Source: Trachythela sp. YZ-2020
Lineage: Eukaryota > Cnidaria > Anthozoa > Malacalcyonacea > Clavulariidae
Length of the DNA stretch: 64,000 nucleotides
Reading direction: 5' to 3'
Assembly: GCA_016169945.1 (NCBI GenBank)
Contig: JADLSH010000393.1
Location: forward strand, 10,825,501-10,889,500
Positions 10,690-23,659 of the stretch are shown here, piece by piece. Below the pieces are notes generated by a model. That model made no database searches. It saw nothing but the letters and a program-made list of their open reading frames with translations, and had not been told where the DNA came from. Position 1 is the first letter of the stretch, and the number at the start of each line of letters is the position of its first letter. Made by a program: the position numbers and the translations under genes.

Positions 10690-12040
10690 GCTAAGCGTTA
10701 CGCAAAGGCCTAGCTATTGATCGGCTGAGTGGCATTGTCATTGATGAGTTGACCTGAAATCGTAATTGAAATCTGATTGATGATCAATGAATGCTAACAA
10801 TGCTCCATGAGTGATTTTTCGCGACCAATGAACATATGCTTCCAGGCTTTTTCACACTATCGCCGCGCTCGCTCTGCATGCACAACGGCTGCAAGGGAGA
10901 CTACTCTGGCACTGGGTTCTTCAAGGCACGTTTACACATTGTGATTTGATGTTATCACCAACTGGCAAATATTCGTCATTAATATTCAGGAAGACTTGAA
11001 ATCGCCTGACAATATGCAATGTGTATTCAGGAAGACTTAAAAATCGCCTCGCTATCATGTACCACAGGTTGTGTGTACCACAGTGGCGCTTTCTCGGGGT
11101 ACTCCGGCTATCCACCCTATTCCCTCTGGCAGAGAGGTTGCCTCTGGTTTCCACCTTCTATAATACATGAACACTGGAACAACAACGCCTTCCACTTCAA
11201 CCTGTATAATACACTATAACAAATACAATATTAGAATTTATAAGGCCATCCAGTTCTAACAAATAATATAAATATAAGTTTAGTGGTAGTTTCTATTATT
11301 TTATGTTGAATATTAGTGGTGTAGCGATGGTTGGTTTTTAATATTTTGACTGTTAGATGTGACTGTTGAGATGCGAAATTGAGATTAGGTGTCTTGTATT
11401 CTTGCAGTGTGAGAGTGTGAGTTTGAGATTGAGATAATGTAAATATCTCTTATCCTCTATTTCTCTAAGTCTCTCTGTTTGCCCTCCCTTTTGGAATAAT
11501 AAATTTATCTAGCTCCCTATTCTATAGCTCCTCTTCTCCTCCTTCACAACAAGGAACACATCATGTTTATTGACTACATTTATTGGTCTGCAATTTTGAG
11601 TTATTGTATACACACTACGTTTCTTTCACTGCGTTTCGACCCAGTCGAATTTTTATTTTTCGCTCAAACGCGCGTAATAAGCCCCGTGGGTCCCGTGGGT
11701 GATAAATAGATGGAGTGTTACGGTTTCATTAGCGAACCTTGATTATACGGCGCTTATATACTCGCCCTGTATATAAGCGCCCTTGCAAGCAGCATTTTGG
11801 ACATCAGATAGAACATGTTGTTCTTCAATCAGTGTTGTTGATTCGAAAGTCTACCCCACCCCCAATCGGGCATAGAGTATTAGAGGGTCGTTGCATCTCT
11901 GGATTTTCCCTCACTGACGAATTTTTAAAAAAACCTTGAAGATCTGCAAAATATAAATACCAAAATGAAAACAGTGGAAAAAAATGATTTTTTTTGATTA
12001 ACTAATCCATCGATGAGTAGAAAAACTGTAAGGAAGCCTG
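10690..12040. other. intergenic, small repeats only
   Basis: No gene recognised. The phrase TTCAGGAAGACTT..AAATCGCCT occurs twice (10987 and 11027). A 12-bp-stem hairpin, GGCGCTTATATA with its complement, lies at about 11750-11783. Confidence 0.4.
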
Positions 12041-12048
12041 GGTAATAA

Positions 12049-12161
12049 ATGGCACGTTTCATCAGGATGCTTGTTGGATTGGAAGTTTTTATCTGCCTGT
12101 TTGTTTTGTTTTCATGGAGAACTGGATTGGGATTTTCAGTTCATCAAAAAAAAGAAAAAGA
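12049..12161 (+). other. candidate signal-peptide first exon
   Basis: ATG at 12049 opens 37 codons plus two bases and ends exactly at a consensus donor (GTAAGT at 12162). The product starts MARFIRMLVGLEVFICLFVL, a positively charged start and a long hydrophobic core, then turns hydrophilic. Donor phase 2 equals that of Wnt A exon 1. No matching downstream exon is visible nearby. It may be an orphan exon, a remote alternative first exon, or chance. Confidence 0.25.
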
Positions 12162-13850
12162 GTAAGTTTTGTTTAACAGTCGTGGAATTTACAGATGATA
12201 ACGTATAAGTGTATAACCTTCATTGAACAAATAATATGAACACAGGTCAAATTAATATTATTCGGTACTCTTTTTTGCCGAATTCTTTTTGTTTTATCTC
12301 TTCCATCTCTATTCCTTAACCGTAACCAGAAAATTTGAATAAGTGTGTAGTTCCATATATATTAATCATGCATAAAGTTTCTTCTAGTCTTCTCTCATAA
12401 AAAGCGATAAATTCAATATTTGGGAAATTGACTTTTATGCAAACGAGTGATCATGTCATTAATTATCAAGGTACATTTAATAGCCTATGGCTATGTTAAC
12501 TTATACTGCAGCATGAATCATCGAATGTACAATACCGACAGAAATAAATAAAAATTTATAAAAATTTATAAAACAGTTTCTTGAGAAGTTTTATTATTAA
12601 AAAAGGATATGCCATTATTGCACACATATTTACAGGTATTAAAATGGTGAAACCAATGCCAAACCAAGAGGGAAAAAAAAGATAAAAATGGTAAAATGTT
12701 TATCAAATGTTTTGCTGCGATTGATTGTGCCAGCAAATAGATTTAAAACAATTAAAAGTGAATTTCCCAGTGCAGGCGCGTAAAACCGGGTGAAAATGGG
12801 TGAAAAATGTTTTATTTACAAACAGTACAAAGATTTTACAAAGAATTTTGTTGTAATTGTGTTGTTTATGCTGAAATTTTTGGGCCACAGGCGTAACACA
12901 CAGATTCAACTCAATCTCAATTCATCCACTTCCTTCTCAAAACGTGGCAACATTCTAAATTAAATATTTTTATTTTTTTGTTGGTGTATAAATGTTTGTT
13001 TTCTAATTACGCTAAAACTGACACTATCCATCCACAATAAAAAACCTTCATTTTGAATTTATGTTTGAATGAGAGAGATAAAGAAAAAACAAAGAATGGA
13101 TAAATGGAAGAACGAATGAGTGAACGAATGAATGAGATGAATGAAAGAGAAAAAAAGAAAAGATTGAGAAAATTCAAAGAAAATTAAGAATAGAGCTATG
13201 CAGAAAGACAGAAAGACAGACATTCTGTGTCTCTGTGTGGCAAGGTGGTGAAAGAAGGATGAAAGGACCACTGAAAGCCGGAAAGATTGAAGAAATAAAG
13301 GTGCTCAAGCAAAGAAAAGTCCTAAAATGAATATGACAAGTGAAAAAGTTATCAGGTCTTTTTGTTCCACGGTTTACCGATACAGATATAAAGGATAAGA
13401 TGATAAGATTGAAAAGTAGTAGGTTTGAAGGGTTTTAACACACATGACCTGACTGAGTCGAGCACGACCTGGATGTACGAAAGAAACTTAATCGTTAAAG
13501 TCTGGTTTCCAGTTGGTAGTAAATGTCGTGATCAAGTCCGCTTCGAAGATGTGAATAATTAGTCTTTAATGATTAATATCGGCATTCCATTTCATCGGCC
13601 ATCTTGATGTGTTCACGACCGTTATGACTAAATGGAAACCAGTCAAAATGTTATCAGTTAACGTAATCACGTAACCGTCATAACGTCTTGAAAAGGAAGG
13701 AAGACGTTCTAACTGCAATAATCTGATCATAATAAAATATGTTTATAGTTTTCGCCTGAAATTTTCATCTACAAAAACCCTACAACGTTTAGTTCTGTCG
13801 AGCTAGATACCCAAGATTTAGATGAACTGATATACATGAACTTGTGGTTA
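12162..13850. other. no gene recognised
   Basis: AT-rich DNA with a purine-rich, AAAGACAGAAAGA-like simple stretch at 13065-13320. No coding frame could be supported. Confidence 0.4.
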
Positions 13851-13863
13851 GTTCTTGGTAACT

Positions 13864-13895
13864 GAACTCTGTAGCTCAGTGGTTAGAGCGCTCAG
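13864..13895 (+). repeat. tRNA-derived SINE head remnant
   Basis: CTGTAGCTCAGTGGTTAGAG matches a tRNA 5' half with RNA polymerase III box A (TAGCTCAGTGG). No box B (GGTTCGAATCC-like) or acceptor-stem partner follows, so this is a truncated SINE or tRNA fragment and not a tRNA gene. Confidence 0.45.
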
Positions 13896-13899
13896 AGGG

Positions 13900-14849
13900 G
13901 TGCTGGGGTCTGCAAAAGGACAACGAGCAAAGTGTGAAGGGGCCCAGGACCAGACGCAAGATCAAGATGCATGTGTCCTATGGAGAGGTAATAACTGATC
14001 AAATTTGAGGTGATGAAAAAGGTTTGCTGCTATAATATGCGTGAAAAATAATCCGCATGTAAACGTTTGCCACCATGACACAAAATACTGATCGACAAGG
14101 AATATTCTATATGACATGATGTATAATATGTATTAGGCATTAGATTCGTTGTTACAGCTACCTAAAGAAACTATCCTGCTTATCTTTCTCTTGGTATTTT
14201 TTAGTTCAGGTAGCTGGAAATTTTAACAAGCACTTTCGTTAAAATATCCAAATGTCATTTTAACACAGAAAAATGGCATATTTTTAAATGTGATTTCTAG
14301 TGTTTTACTGTTGTAAGATGTAATAAAACTGCGCGAAAATATCGCATTTATGATGCGCGAAATTTAATCACGCGAATTTAAGACTGAGCGAAACGTATAC
14401 GATATTTTACTATAATGGAAATTTTTACCAATAAAGTCTTCGTACAGCCATGGGAATTCCGTTTCCGTAGTCGTATCTAGGGTCGTTATGCAACAGGTAA
14501 AAGAACCCAAACCCACTTTTCTATCGATGACCAGCATCCACAAAGATGATCTACATCGCAATTCACTTGACCGCCTTGATGAGAAAAATCCAAGCATATG
14601 CAGTTTACTGACCTGTAGAGTCAGAAAAGGAGGGTTAGATAGCTTTTTTGGACTGAAAGGTAACCAGACATTGAAATTTTCGTCAAATAAATGTGTATAT
14701 AGAAAAGTCAGCAGGAGTCACTTATATAGATGTCTCATCTGCACCCATCCAATATCGCAGTCAGCTACAGTAGCAACCCCCTGGTAGCAACCTTAGTAGT
14801 TGAGAAAGCACGCGTTGTACGCAGTGATTGGCAGGCCTCAATTGAACGG
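13900..14849. other. no gene supported
   Basis: A 99-codon frame at 14488-14787 exists but has no recognisable domain and no splice context. Otherwise AT-rich intergenic sequence. Confidence 0.35.
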
Positions 14850-14857
14850 AGTTAAAC

Positions 14858-15703
14858 CAGTGGCGTGTTGGCTTGTGTTCGCCAGGGGAGGCCAGCTGGA
14901 AATTTGGCGCCCCCTTGTAATATGTGTATGGTTGAGCCTCTTAGACGCGATACCTCTAGGTGGGTCCGGGGGCATGCCCCCCCGGAAAATTTTGAAATTT
15001 AGAGTCCCTGAAATGCTATTTCTTGCGTTTTGGGTGGCGATTTGACGGAATTCTGAGAATTATAAAACATCGTATAAAATAAAAATGCGCAAGAAACAAC
15101 ATTCAGGAGTTTGAATAAATATATAATTCATAGAGGACTTAGTTTTTTTCTTAAACAAAGAAAAGTAGACGGCGAACATTCATGAAGTAGACGGTGAACT
15201 TACCAGTGGTCGTAAGCCAAATCAGTTAACATTTCACAATTACCAATTTACATCCTTTGAGATATTACAGACTGGACAGTAATGCTTGTAGTTGTCGGTA
15301 GGCTGGTGAATTGTTAATCCTCGTATAAGTCGTATTCCGACTAACAGAACTCAAATTAAGCGCGCGTATTAGCACTTTGAACAGTGCTTGCGGCAGTGCG
15401 GTAGTAAGTAATGCGATATTGCAATAGCCAACATAAGAAAACCTGGCATATCGGAAATCACTAATATTTATCGGATAAGTTTTATCAGATAAACGACAAT
15501 GTATCTATTACTTAACAATCTCAAACTCTTTTTCTCTCGTTGGCTCATCGGATCTGACAAAATTCCAATTCGGATTAGCGCTTTTGTGTGCGCTTTTGTG
15601 TGATTTGTGCAATTTCGGCGCCCCATTTATGTTTTGGCGGCCCCTAAAAAATCTTCGCTGGGGGGGCCATGGCCCCCCGGCCCCCCCTGCCAGCACGCCA
15701 CTG
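14858..15703. mobile_element. 846-bp non-autonomous hAT-like element
   Basis: The ends are CAGTGGCGTGTTGGC and GCCAGCACGCCACTG, flanked by a perfect 8-bp target duplication AGTTAAAC (14850-14857 and 15704-15711). The interior holds a dispersed repeat (GGGGGCATGCCCCCCCGG at about 14970) and a run of C/G tracts near the right end, but no transposase. It must depend on a hAT transposase elsewhere. Confidence 0.9.
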
Positions 15704-16245
15704 AGTTAAACATCTTAATAAAGTGTTTACCGTGCGTATTCTTATCGTTCCAAAGATCAACTACAACAAGAACATGTCAAAAGGATGAACAGGAAGAAGA
15801 AAGTTGCAACCATTCCATAGATCAAAGGTACTTCATAATGCAATCTTTTAATTTATGCGCATGGCCAGTAAATTTCAGACCAACAGTAACTTTAATAGCA
15901 ACTGAAGGTGAAGAAAATCAAACAGAAATGAATACCGAATTGGAGCAATGAATAAGGTGCTTGAATCGCTCTGATTGCCCCGACACGGCCTCGTTCCCAG
16001 TCGCTTGTTAATTTATAATATATTTATGAGGCGCACGGAAAGAGTTACAATAAGTTCGTTTCGCCTTACCATTTCCCATTGCGGTCGCCTTTACTTGCGG
16101 GCGGACGCCCGTACCAGGCAGGCATTGCCCGCATAACCAGCATAGGCATTACCCGCGCATAGCCGCATTTTGATATAAAAAACATTTTAAAAACAGCTAA
16201 AGCCTGTGGAGGAGGCAGATCCCGACACCTATTTTAGTGAAGCCG

Positions 16246-16279
16246 TAGAAATAATAGATAATAATATCTATTATTTCTA
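16246..16279. other. 14-bp-stem AT hairpin
   Basis: TAGAAATAATAGAT, a 6-base loop, then the exact complement ATCTATTATTTCTA. Confidence 0.6.
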
Positions 16280-16513
16280 TGAGTGAAACGTACCGGACGT
16301 ACTCTGCCGCATTAAAGAAAACAAGCGAGGTATGGAAAAACGAACGTGACTAATAGATTAGCTGTCCATCATTTGAACAAAAATTCACAGATTGGGAAGA
16401 TTTTACAAATCATTACGATGACAAGATTTGTTTCACCAAACCTGTTGGTTCGGAAAACAATGTCAACACATGTAGCGATATGCTAGAACTCAGAAACTTA
16501 CGCTGGATAGGTG

Positions 16514-16767
16514 CTAGACTTGCTCCAAGTCTGTCTCTTAAAGGGGTTTTTATTGGGGAGTTATAAAGGATTGCGCTATAACTTCCAAGTCTGTCTCTTA
16601 AAGGAGGTTTTTATTGGAGGATTGGGAAGTTGGGGAGTTATAAAAGGCGCACGAAGTTCTAAAGGGCGCACAAAAATGCGGGCGGGAGGAAATTAAGGCA
16701 TTTTCGTGCGCCCTTTATAACTCCCCAATAAAAACCCCTTTAAGAGACAGACTTGGAGCAAGCCTAG
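16514..16767. mobile_element. 254-bp foldback MITE
   Basis: Arms of about 55 bp begin CTAG(A/G)CTTGCTCCAAG and include TCTCTTAAAGGGGTTTTTAT and GGGGAGTTATAAAGG. The left arm is partly repeated once more internally at about 16585. A 7-bp target duplication ATAGGTG lies at 16507-16513 and 16768-16774. It has no coding capacity. The superfamily is uncertain because a 7-bp duplication is unusual. Confidence 0.8.
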
Positions 16768-16779
16768 ATAGGTGCATGC

Positions 16780-18040
16780 CAGTGACGGCAAACACACACG
16801 TCTCAAACACACGCGAACACGCACGTACTGCCATTGGCACATCATTCTGCAAACGGAACTGTAGTCTTTGAAAATGGTTCCCTACAGGAAACCGCTAAAC
16901 ATCAGGAAAAATCAAGTAACATTATAAATTCAATCTGGATGAACATAAAAACGTACGAATGATCTCGTCCTCGGATTAAAATACGCTCAGAAAACTAAAT
17001 TGTTCAGTTGACTTAAGTAAATGTTGTTTGGTTGTTAATTTGTTGTAATTAAGTAAAATAATTTAAATCTAGCATATTATAATATCCCAGATAATATTCT
17101 TTTGGCAACAACATATATTTTGTTATAGAATTTATGTATTTACCCACATGCATTATCCCACGTTCATCCTCTCCAGCGATGTTTACACTACTCACAAGGA
17201 GATTTAATTTGCCTGGCCAGGGATTCATCTGGTTATTTTTTGCTCAGCCTGCCTGAATGACCACTAGTAGGCTACTGGCACTGCAAAATCTTTCTAATTT
17301 TTGTTTTGTCGTTGCTTGGTTATATTTTCGTACTCCTATAGTTTTGTACGGCTAGGAGAATGTAATAGTCCCCGATAAACTCATAATACTTGCAAAATAA
17401 ACCGAAATTCTTATCCTATATACTCTATATTATAGGCTACTAATACCGTTCTGATATATTTTCAGAATCCTTTTCTACCATGTAGTGCATGGTAATGAGA
17501 TTTGTGTAAATTTTGTGGTTGACAGTGTTTAAGCCACATTGTTAGATGAGTGGGTTTAATTAAATTTTTATGCGTATCGTTTCTCCTTTCTTTCAATATT
17601 CCGTATTATAGATCTCGGAAATGAAGGCTTATTTTAAGTGCAGAGAGTGAGTACGAGAAAGGATATAAGAAATACTTTTATGTACTGAAACTGGAGAGGA
17701 AGACGTTTCTAATTATTTCCTCTGTCACACATTTTCAAGAGAGATAAGCGTCATTCAGGAAAACTTCTGTTCGAGAGATTTGTCTAAATTAATTTACCAT
17801 GTGGAATTGATTATATATTTTTGTTTTTCAACGGAAAGTGAGAGGATATTATAAAGTCTCACATATGTGCAACACATTAGAACGTTCCTGATGAAGAAGG
17901 AAGGACGAAAAAACTTATAGCATTAACACCAACTGTAAGGCTTATTAACAGACAAGAGATCAGACAACCTTCTCGACTGGTTATCCATTTAGTAGAATTG
18001 CGTTTGTATAACTATCCGAGGGGTTGAGAAATTGGCAAAA
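16780..18040. other. no gene recognised
   Basis: AT-rich intergenic DNA. If the exon at 18047 is real, the last part would hold its promoter and 5' UTR. Confidence 0.4.
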
Positions 18041-18046
18041 ACCAAT

Positions 18047-18096
18047 ATGCTGGGTGCTCGACACGTACTTTGGACACTCATTGCTTTATTTGTCTG
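18047..18096 (+). other. candidate signal-peptide first exon, possibly an alternative Wnt A start
   Basis: ATG at 18047 gives MLGARHVLWTLIALFV followed directly by a GTGAGT donor at 18097. The exon leaves two bases (phase 2), exactly what Wnt A exon 2 at 31400 needs. The peptide is a plausible short signal sequence. A first intron of 13.3 kb would be required. The local signal exon at 31250 is already sufficient, so this is a hypothesis only. Confidence 0.3.
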
Positions 18097-18099
18097 GTG

Positions 18100-20800
18100 A
18101 GTTTGTTTAAGAAATCTAACTGAATACTAGAACCAAATTATATCTTGTATTCCGGATATGTGGTAAACATTTAACAAATTGTTATGTTAATAACTGTAAA
18201 TGATTAAGACTGAATCAAAGTCTTCAATTCGTGATTTTAGCTTACGTAATGCATTTTATGGTAATAAGAGGCGTAGTATATATATACAGAGGAGAATAGA
18301 CGGTAGAGAAAGCAGATATCATTTTATATATTCTTATAATTAAAGTTTAAAATATCCATAAGCCTCTTTATTATCTGTAATGAAGATGTCTTCATTTTTT
18401 GCCACACACATGTACAGGAAACAATCACTTGAGAATTATGACATGAACTACTTTAGGAACGTAGTGTAAATATGTTTAAACTAAATATACATACATATAT
18501 GTGCCTCTTTTAAATATTGATTCGAGCAATGTTATATTATTGCAAACAAAATTGATCGACTATAAGAAAAGATTTTGAAAACGCCCAGAATTTCAATTTC
18601 CATGTATTCCGCGATTTTGTTTAATTAAAATTATCTCGAAAACGGTATGAGATCTTTCGTATTCTAGCTACGTGTGTTTCTGGTCAATTTAGAAAATCAA
18701 TGAAAATAGTATAGAAATATGAAGATAAATGAGTATCTAAGTAAAAGAGTATGGGATATGAAAATATTTAAACATAGGGTGCATATAAAATCAGCAGTAT
18801 TTACAGTAATCAATTCCCGTCAGAACTAATTATACCTGAGCGGGCTAAGTATATTGTACAGATTTGCCCTTGGGCGATTTTGTTATTGATATATCGCCTA
18901 GTCTACTTTTGCTCTGAGAATTATTTTATATTTGGCTTGTTTCCTATTTTTCTTGGCGAACATGTCGAGTATCTATATACAGTATAATGTTCGCCGAGGG
19001 TATAATAGAATCGACTTGCCATTTGCCGTGGATATATATTGGACGTCCTTCTTTTACGGAATGATAAATAAGACTTATATATTAAACTAAGGGTTGAGCC
19101 TGGTAGAGGTAGTAGCTACTATATACCTGCATGGGTATTGTCGCCGCGCAATATATGCAGGATCGTATCGCATTTTGCATGAGTGTAACTACTCTGTGCG
19201 CCTGAGAGGTTTCTCCACTTTCCCAGAGGAAAAACACGCAAACGAAAGTACAAGTGAAGTGATTATATAAATGTGAGCCAGGTATACATGCATAGAGTAT
19301 CACTTAGATTTGGTTTAATCAGCTTCGCAAATGAACGATTGTTCATAATCATGCGATACAAATGATATACATATATGATACAAATGATATACTGCATGCA
19401 TGTATTCATAGGTACCGATGCATGCATGGCAATTTATATCAACATTATCAGTGAACAGGCATCTATATATACTTGTAAACATACGAAGAACGGATAATTT
19501 AAGGATTAATGATATAAGCCAATTTTTTCACCCCTGGGTCTATAGTAAGACTATATTATAAATATTAATTTTGCGTCTATTAAGGTGCACGAATTAGTGC
19601 CCTAGCTATGAGCTCTCTTTGAGTGTCCTCTACGTCCAGTTTGTATACAGAATTGCATATTTGTTTGCTTTGGACGCATAATTCATTATCATGTGAGAAA
19701 ATTCAACATCGTCCTTAGTTTTCAAACGGAATCGTAAAATAATGAATGACCCTAATTCCTAAGACCTATGGAGTGCTTACCAGCCTATTTTCGTATCTTT
19801 GTTAAGTAGTATTAGTGATGGATGATCTTGTTGTTTTGATCCTGCCGTCCGGCTTAACTCACGACATACTCACTTACTTATACTTTTCACTGTTTTCGAT
19901 TAAGCATATTTACGACATGCATATATAACGTGTGAAAGGTGTCCTGATACCTTACGACCTACAACAACCCTACAACAACCCTACAACGTTATTCTCTACC
20001 AAACTCGTCACTTACGAGTACGTCTATAGGTGTGTTGATGAGTGGGTTAGCCCTTCAGGCAACTGGCGGGTGACTCATGGGTGAGCCCCCAAACACGTTT
20101 AAGCAAGAAAAACTGGGCATCCCTTTTTCCGCGCAAGCTCAAACAAGGATTCCATTTTGCGCGCACACAGTGTTCCCAAATCAAAGGACATTTGAAATAG
20201 ACAACATCCTGATTCCTGAACAATGCCGATGATCAAGAGCGAGCAACAATCTTTTCCAAAATGTAGGGGAATGCATCCCACACCCCCACACACACCCTCA
20301 GGATTGACGCTCTTGTCGATGTTGTTAGTGTGGAGATTGGAGAAGAATAAAAATTTTACAGTAACCCGGCTGTCTGCATAAAAAGATTTCAAGCCTTTTT
20401 AACCAAAGGCCTTCATCGAAATTCGGGATCTAAAACTTTGTAATCTAGCTTTCCGATGAAAAATATTTATTTTTAAATAACATTCAATACGTCACCAACT
20501 TTTAATAAAGTTATCCCCGATAGCTTGTGTTTGACGTAGTTTCTGTAACAAAATCAGCTGGGCGTTGTTTCATATGATATGCTTAATTAGTGTTCTAATA
20601 AGTTCTATAACACATGCTTGTACTAATTAGCTATACTTTATTACCTTACATCGCAAATGTCCTGAGAATTTATACTCTTATTACGGGAATGGTCGGGGTC
20701 AATGTGGCGATTTTGTGAAATGATATTGACTTACTTTAATACAAATCGTCCTGCCTCTTAATTAGTATTCCTAGTAATTTACACAACATGAGCGGTCGTT
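18100..20800. other. no gene recognised
   Basis: 2.7 kb of AT-rich DNA without a supported coding frame. Short ATATAC and GCATGCATG runs occur at about 19360-19430. Confidence 0.4.
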
Positions 20801-21734
20801 GCTGTATTGAATTAGTCAGGCAGATAGAGGGAAATCATATCGACGGGCAATTTATTTTTATGATAAAAATATTCTTCTATACCTTCCAATCCATTTCCGG
20901 ATGTCGGCCGGTCCCTCGGTATTTCTGTCCAGCGCCAACGGAGATACTTCAAGTATTGTAAATGTAACGCCTAAATCATTCCTTTGCATGCATGTACTGC
21001 GAAATAGGAGATTATATTTTAGAAATTATCGCCAATAAGGTTTAAAATTAGGTTTAAAAGAAGAAACATACAACAGAATTTGAAGTTCATTTCACCGGTC
21101 GACACGATGGGGAGGGGGGGGGCAACGCCCTTTCTGCGCAATATTATTGTCAACCATGAATGCTAGCGTATCTTACAAAACTAAAAGGGGTCGGAGTGGA
21201 CAACTGTATGTGGATAACCTAAGTTTGCACCCCCATTATTTTTGACAAAATTGGAAATTTAACACGGTTGACAAAATTGGAAATTTAACACAACTTCAAT
21301 AATATTTCAGTTACTCTAATGTACTTAAGTACATAGTGACAATGAAAACATTTACTCAGCAGGCTTTCTGCCTCTTTTAGCAATGAAGGAAATTATAATA
21401 AATGTCAAGAAAACTCCGGGGTTGATTCTCCTGCAATAAGTATAAATACCGTATATTAAATTGCCCGGATAATAATTGAATACTGGAGATAAACTGAATA
21501 TAATAACGAAATGAAACTAATTCGTACTATAAGAGGTCGTAGTTTATAAGAAAAATAACAGGAAATATAAAGCAAATCTATATATTTTCGCGGTTACATT
21601 CCTCAAAATAACAAATTAATTGGAAATTGTTGGCTTTGTTGCTCGAAACTAAAAAAGTTGCCAGCTCAAACATTTGTTGTTGCTCATATAAGGAAAAGTT
21701 GCTAAAAAGTTGCCGAGCATCTTGTGGAAACCTC

Positions 21735-22285
21735 TAACAATAATCATATTAAAAATCATCTTTAAACACTTGCGAACCATGCACATAAAGGAATGTTCAG
21801 TTAGTAATCATCTTTAAACACTTGCGAACCATGCACATAAAGTGAATTAGAATGTTCAGTTAGTAATCATCTTTAAACACTTGCGAACCATGCATATAAA
21901 GGGAATTAGAATGTTCAGTTTGTAATCATCTTTAAACACTTGCGAACCATGCATATAAAGGGAATGTTCAGTTAGTAATCATCTTTAAACACTTGCGAAC
22001 CATGCACATAAAGTGAATTAGAATGTTCAGTTAGTAATCATCTTTATACACTTGCGAACCATGCACATAAAGTGAATTCGAATGTTCAGTTAGTAATCAT
22101 CTTTATACACTTGCGAACCATGCATATAAAGGGAATTAGAATGTTCAGTTAGTAATCATCTTTATACACTTGCGAACCATGCACATAAAGGGAATTAGAA
22201 TGTTCAGTTAGTAATCATCTTTATGCACTTGCGAACCATGCATATAAAGGGAATGTTCAGTTAGTAATCATCTTTAAACTGTAGC
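21735..22285. repeat. minisatellite, 52/61-bp unit, nine copies
   Basis: Units contain AATCATCTTTA(A/T)ACACTTGC, GAACCATGCA(C/T)ATAAA and GAATGTTCAGTTAGT. Long units carry an extra nine-base (T/G)GAATTAGA-type insertion that short units lack. The array sits in the centre of the 3-kb inverted-repeat element and continues as decayed units (ACTGTAGCGCATCAGA and similar) to about 22790. Confidence 0.9.
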
Positions 22286-22394
22286 GCATCAGATATAAGG
22301 CGATGTTTAGTAAATAACCAGCTTCAAAATGTAGCGTAGCAGACTAGCAGTTAAAGGTTTAGTTAATCTTTTTGTTTCTTCCGTTCGTTTGCGA

Positions 22395-22590
22395 ACATTG
22401 AGCCATAAATTTTCACCAGTTTCACTTTATCTATTAAGGCCACTGTCTTGGCCCAGTTCCAGGTGTACTGCTGCTCCATCAAGTCTTTCTCTACCGTCAT
22501 CCTTCATGTTGTTGCTGGTCGTCCTCTTTTCCTCCTGCCCCCGCTCTTCGGCTTCGGCTGCATGGCTTCCACTCATTTGCAATCTTTGGC
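22395..22590 (-). mobile_element. LINE ORF2 C-terminal remnant
   Basis: The minus strand reads RRKRGRPATT, a TGA where TGG (Trp) is expected, then RMTVEKDLMEQQYTWNWAKT. This matches the RKRGRPKTTWRRTVE tail common to many non-LTR retrotransposons. The plus-strand ORF here is its antisense shadow. Confidence 0.55.
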
Positions 22591-23215
22591 AGTTTGGTTA
22601 ACAATCGTTATTTAATCAATCATGAGACCAATACTCAGATAATAATTAACTGCAACCACTAGCGCACCAAATAAGAGGAAGTTGTTTCAGTTAATATCGC
22701 CTTTAAAAACACTTGCGCACTAAGTATGATTTTTAATCAATTATATATCTTTAAACAGCAGCGCATCAGACAAAGGGAAGAATGTAAGGTTAATAATCAT
22801 TATGCAATCAATCAATGGAAATAGTTTTCTTCATTTCGTGGCTGGGCAGACATTTCATAGACTCAGAAGTGTTGGCTGAAGAATACAAGCGTTTTTCAGC
22901 GGGATTTTATGGATGGTAACATATTTAACTTTAACCAATGTGGCAGCTCTGCAAAATATTAGGGGTGCAAACTTAGGTTGTCCACATACAGTTGTCCGAC
23001 CCCTTTTAGTTTTGTAAGCCATATGCAAACATTCATGGTTGAGAACAATAATATTGCACTGAACGGTCGTTGCACCCCCCTCCCCCATTCCCCATCCTGT
23101 CCGCCGGTTAAAATATAATCTCCTGTTCTGCATTACTACACAAGAAATGATTTAGGCGTTTCATTTACCATACTTGAAGTATCTAGGTTGGCGCTGCACA
23201 GAAATATCGAGGGCT

Positions 23216-23659
23216 AGTGCTGGACGATACCAGGATTTTTATTTCGATACCGATACCGAGTACTTGAAAATTGGTATCAGCCGATACCTATTTCGATACC
23301 AAAAATGGTAAAAAGATTCCGTTTTCGATACCGGAAGATTCCATTTTCGATAACGCTGGTATCGGTCGCTTCCGATACTTTTCACATTGTGAAAAAATAG
23401 TCTCCAACAAGCATATTTTCCAGTTATCATATTTAATGCTGATCGAAACTTCAACGTTACTAATTCTAAAGCATAAATAATAAGGAATTTCAACAAGATA
23501 AAGCTGTTTCTTATTGTTTTTGGGCTAGTTGTTTGCAGCAAGGTAATTGTTAGTGTTGTAAACTGAAACAGGTACAAGTATCGAACGATTTCAAGCGATA
23601 CCAGGTCAGTAATCGATACCGATACCGCTGTGCATGGTATCGCTGGTATCGAATACCAC
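23216..23659. mobile_element. 444-bp hAT-like insertion in the right arm of the 3-kb element
   Basis: Begins AGTGCTGGACGATACC and ends in GGTATCGAATACCAC, with a perfect 8-bp duplication CGAGGGCT (23208-23215 and 23660-23667). The left arm of the host element lacks this insert, which confirms it. The interior is rich in CGATACC repeats. Confidence 0.8.

Noticed and set aside
13864..13895. tRNA gene
   Set aside because: Only the box A half is present; no anticodon arm pairing, box B or acceptor stem follows.
20099..20392. 97-codon minus-strand ORF with many cysteines
   Set aside because: No family recognised, no splice context and the opposite strand shows no gene either; not supported as coding.
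21735..22285. CRISPR-like appearance of regularly spaced repeats
   Set aside because: Adjacent units are whole-unit tandem copies without unique spacers, in eukaryotic DNA; it is a minisatellite.
22855..23133. 92-codon minus-strand ORF
   Set aside because: Lies in the right arm of the inverted-repeat element and has no domain.
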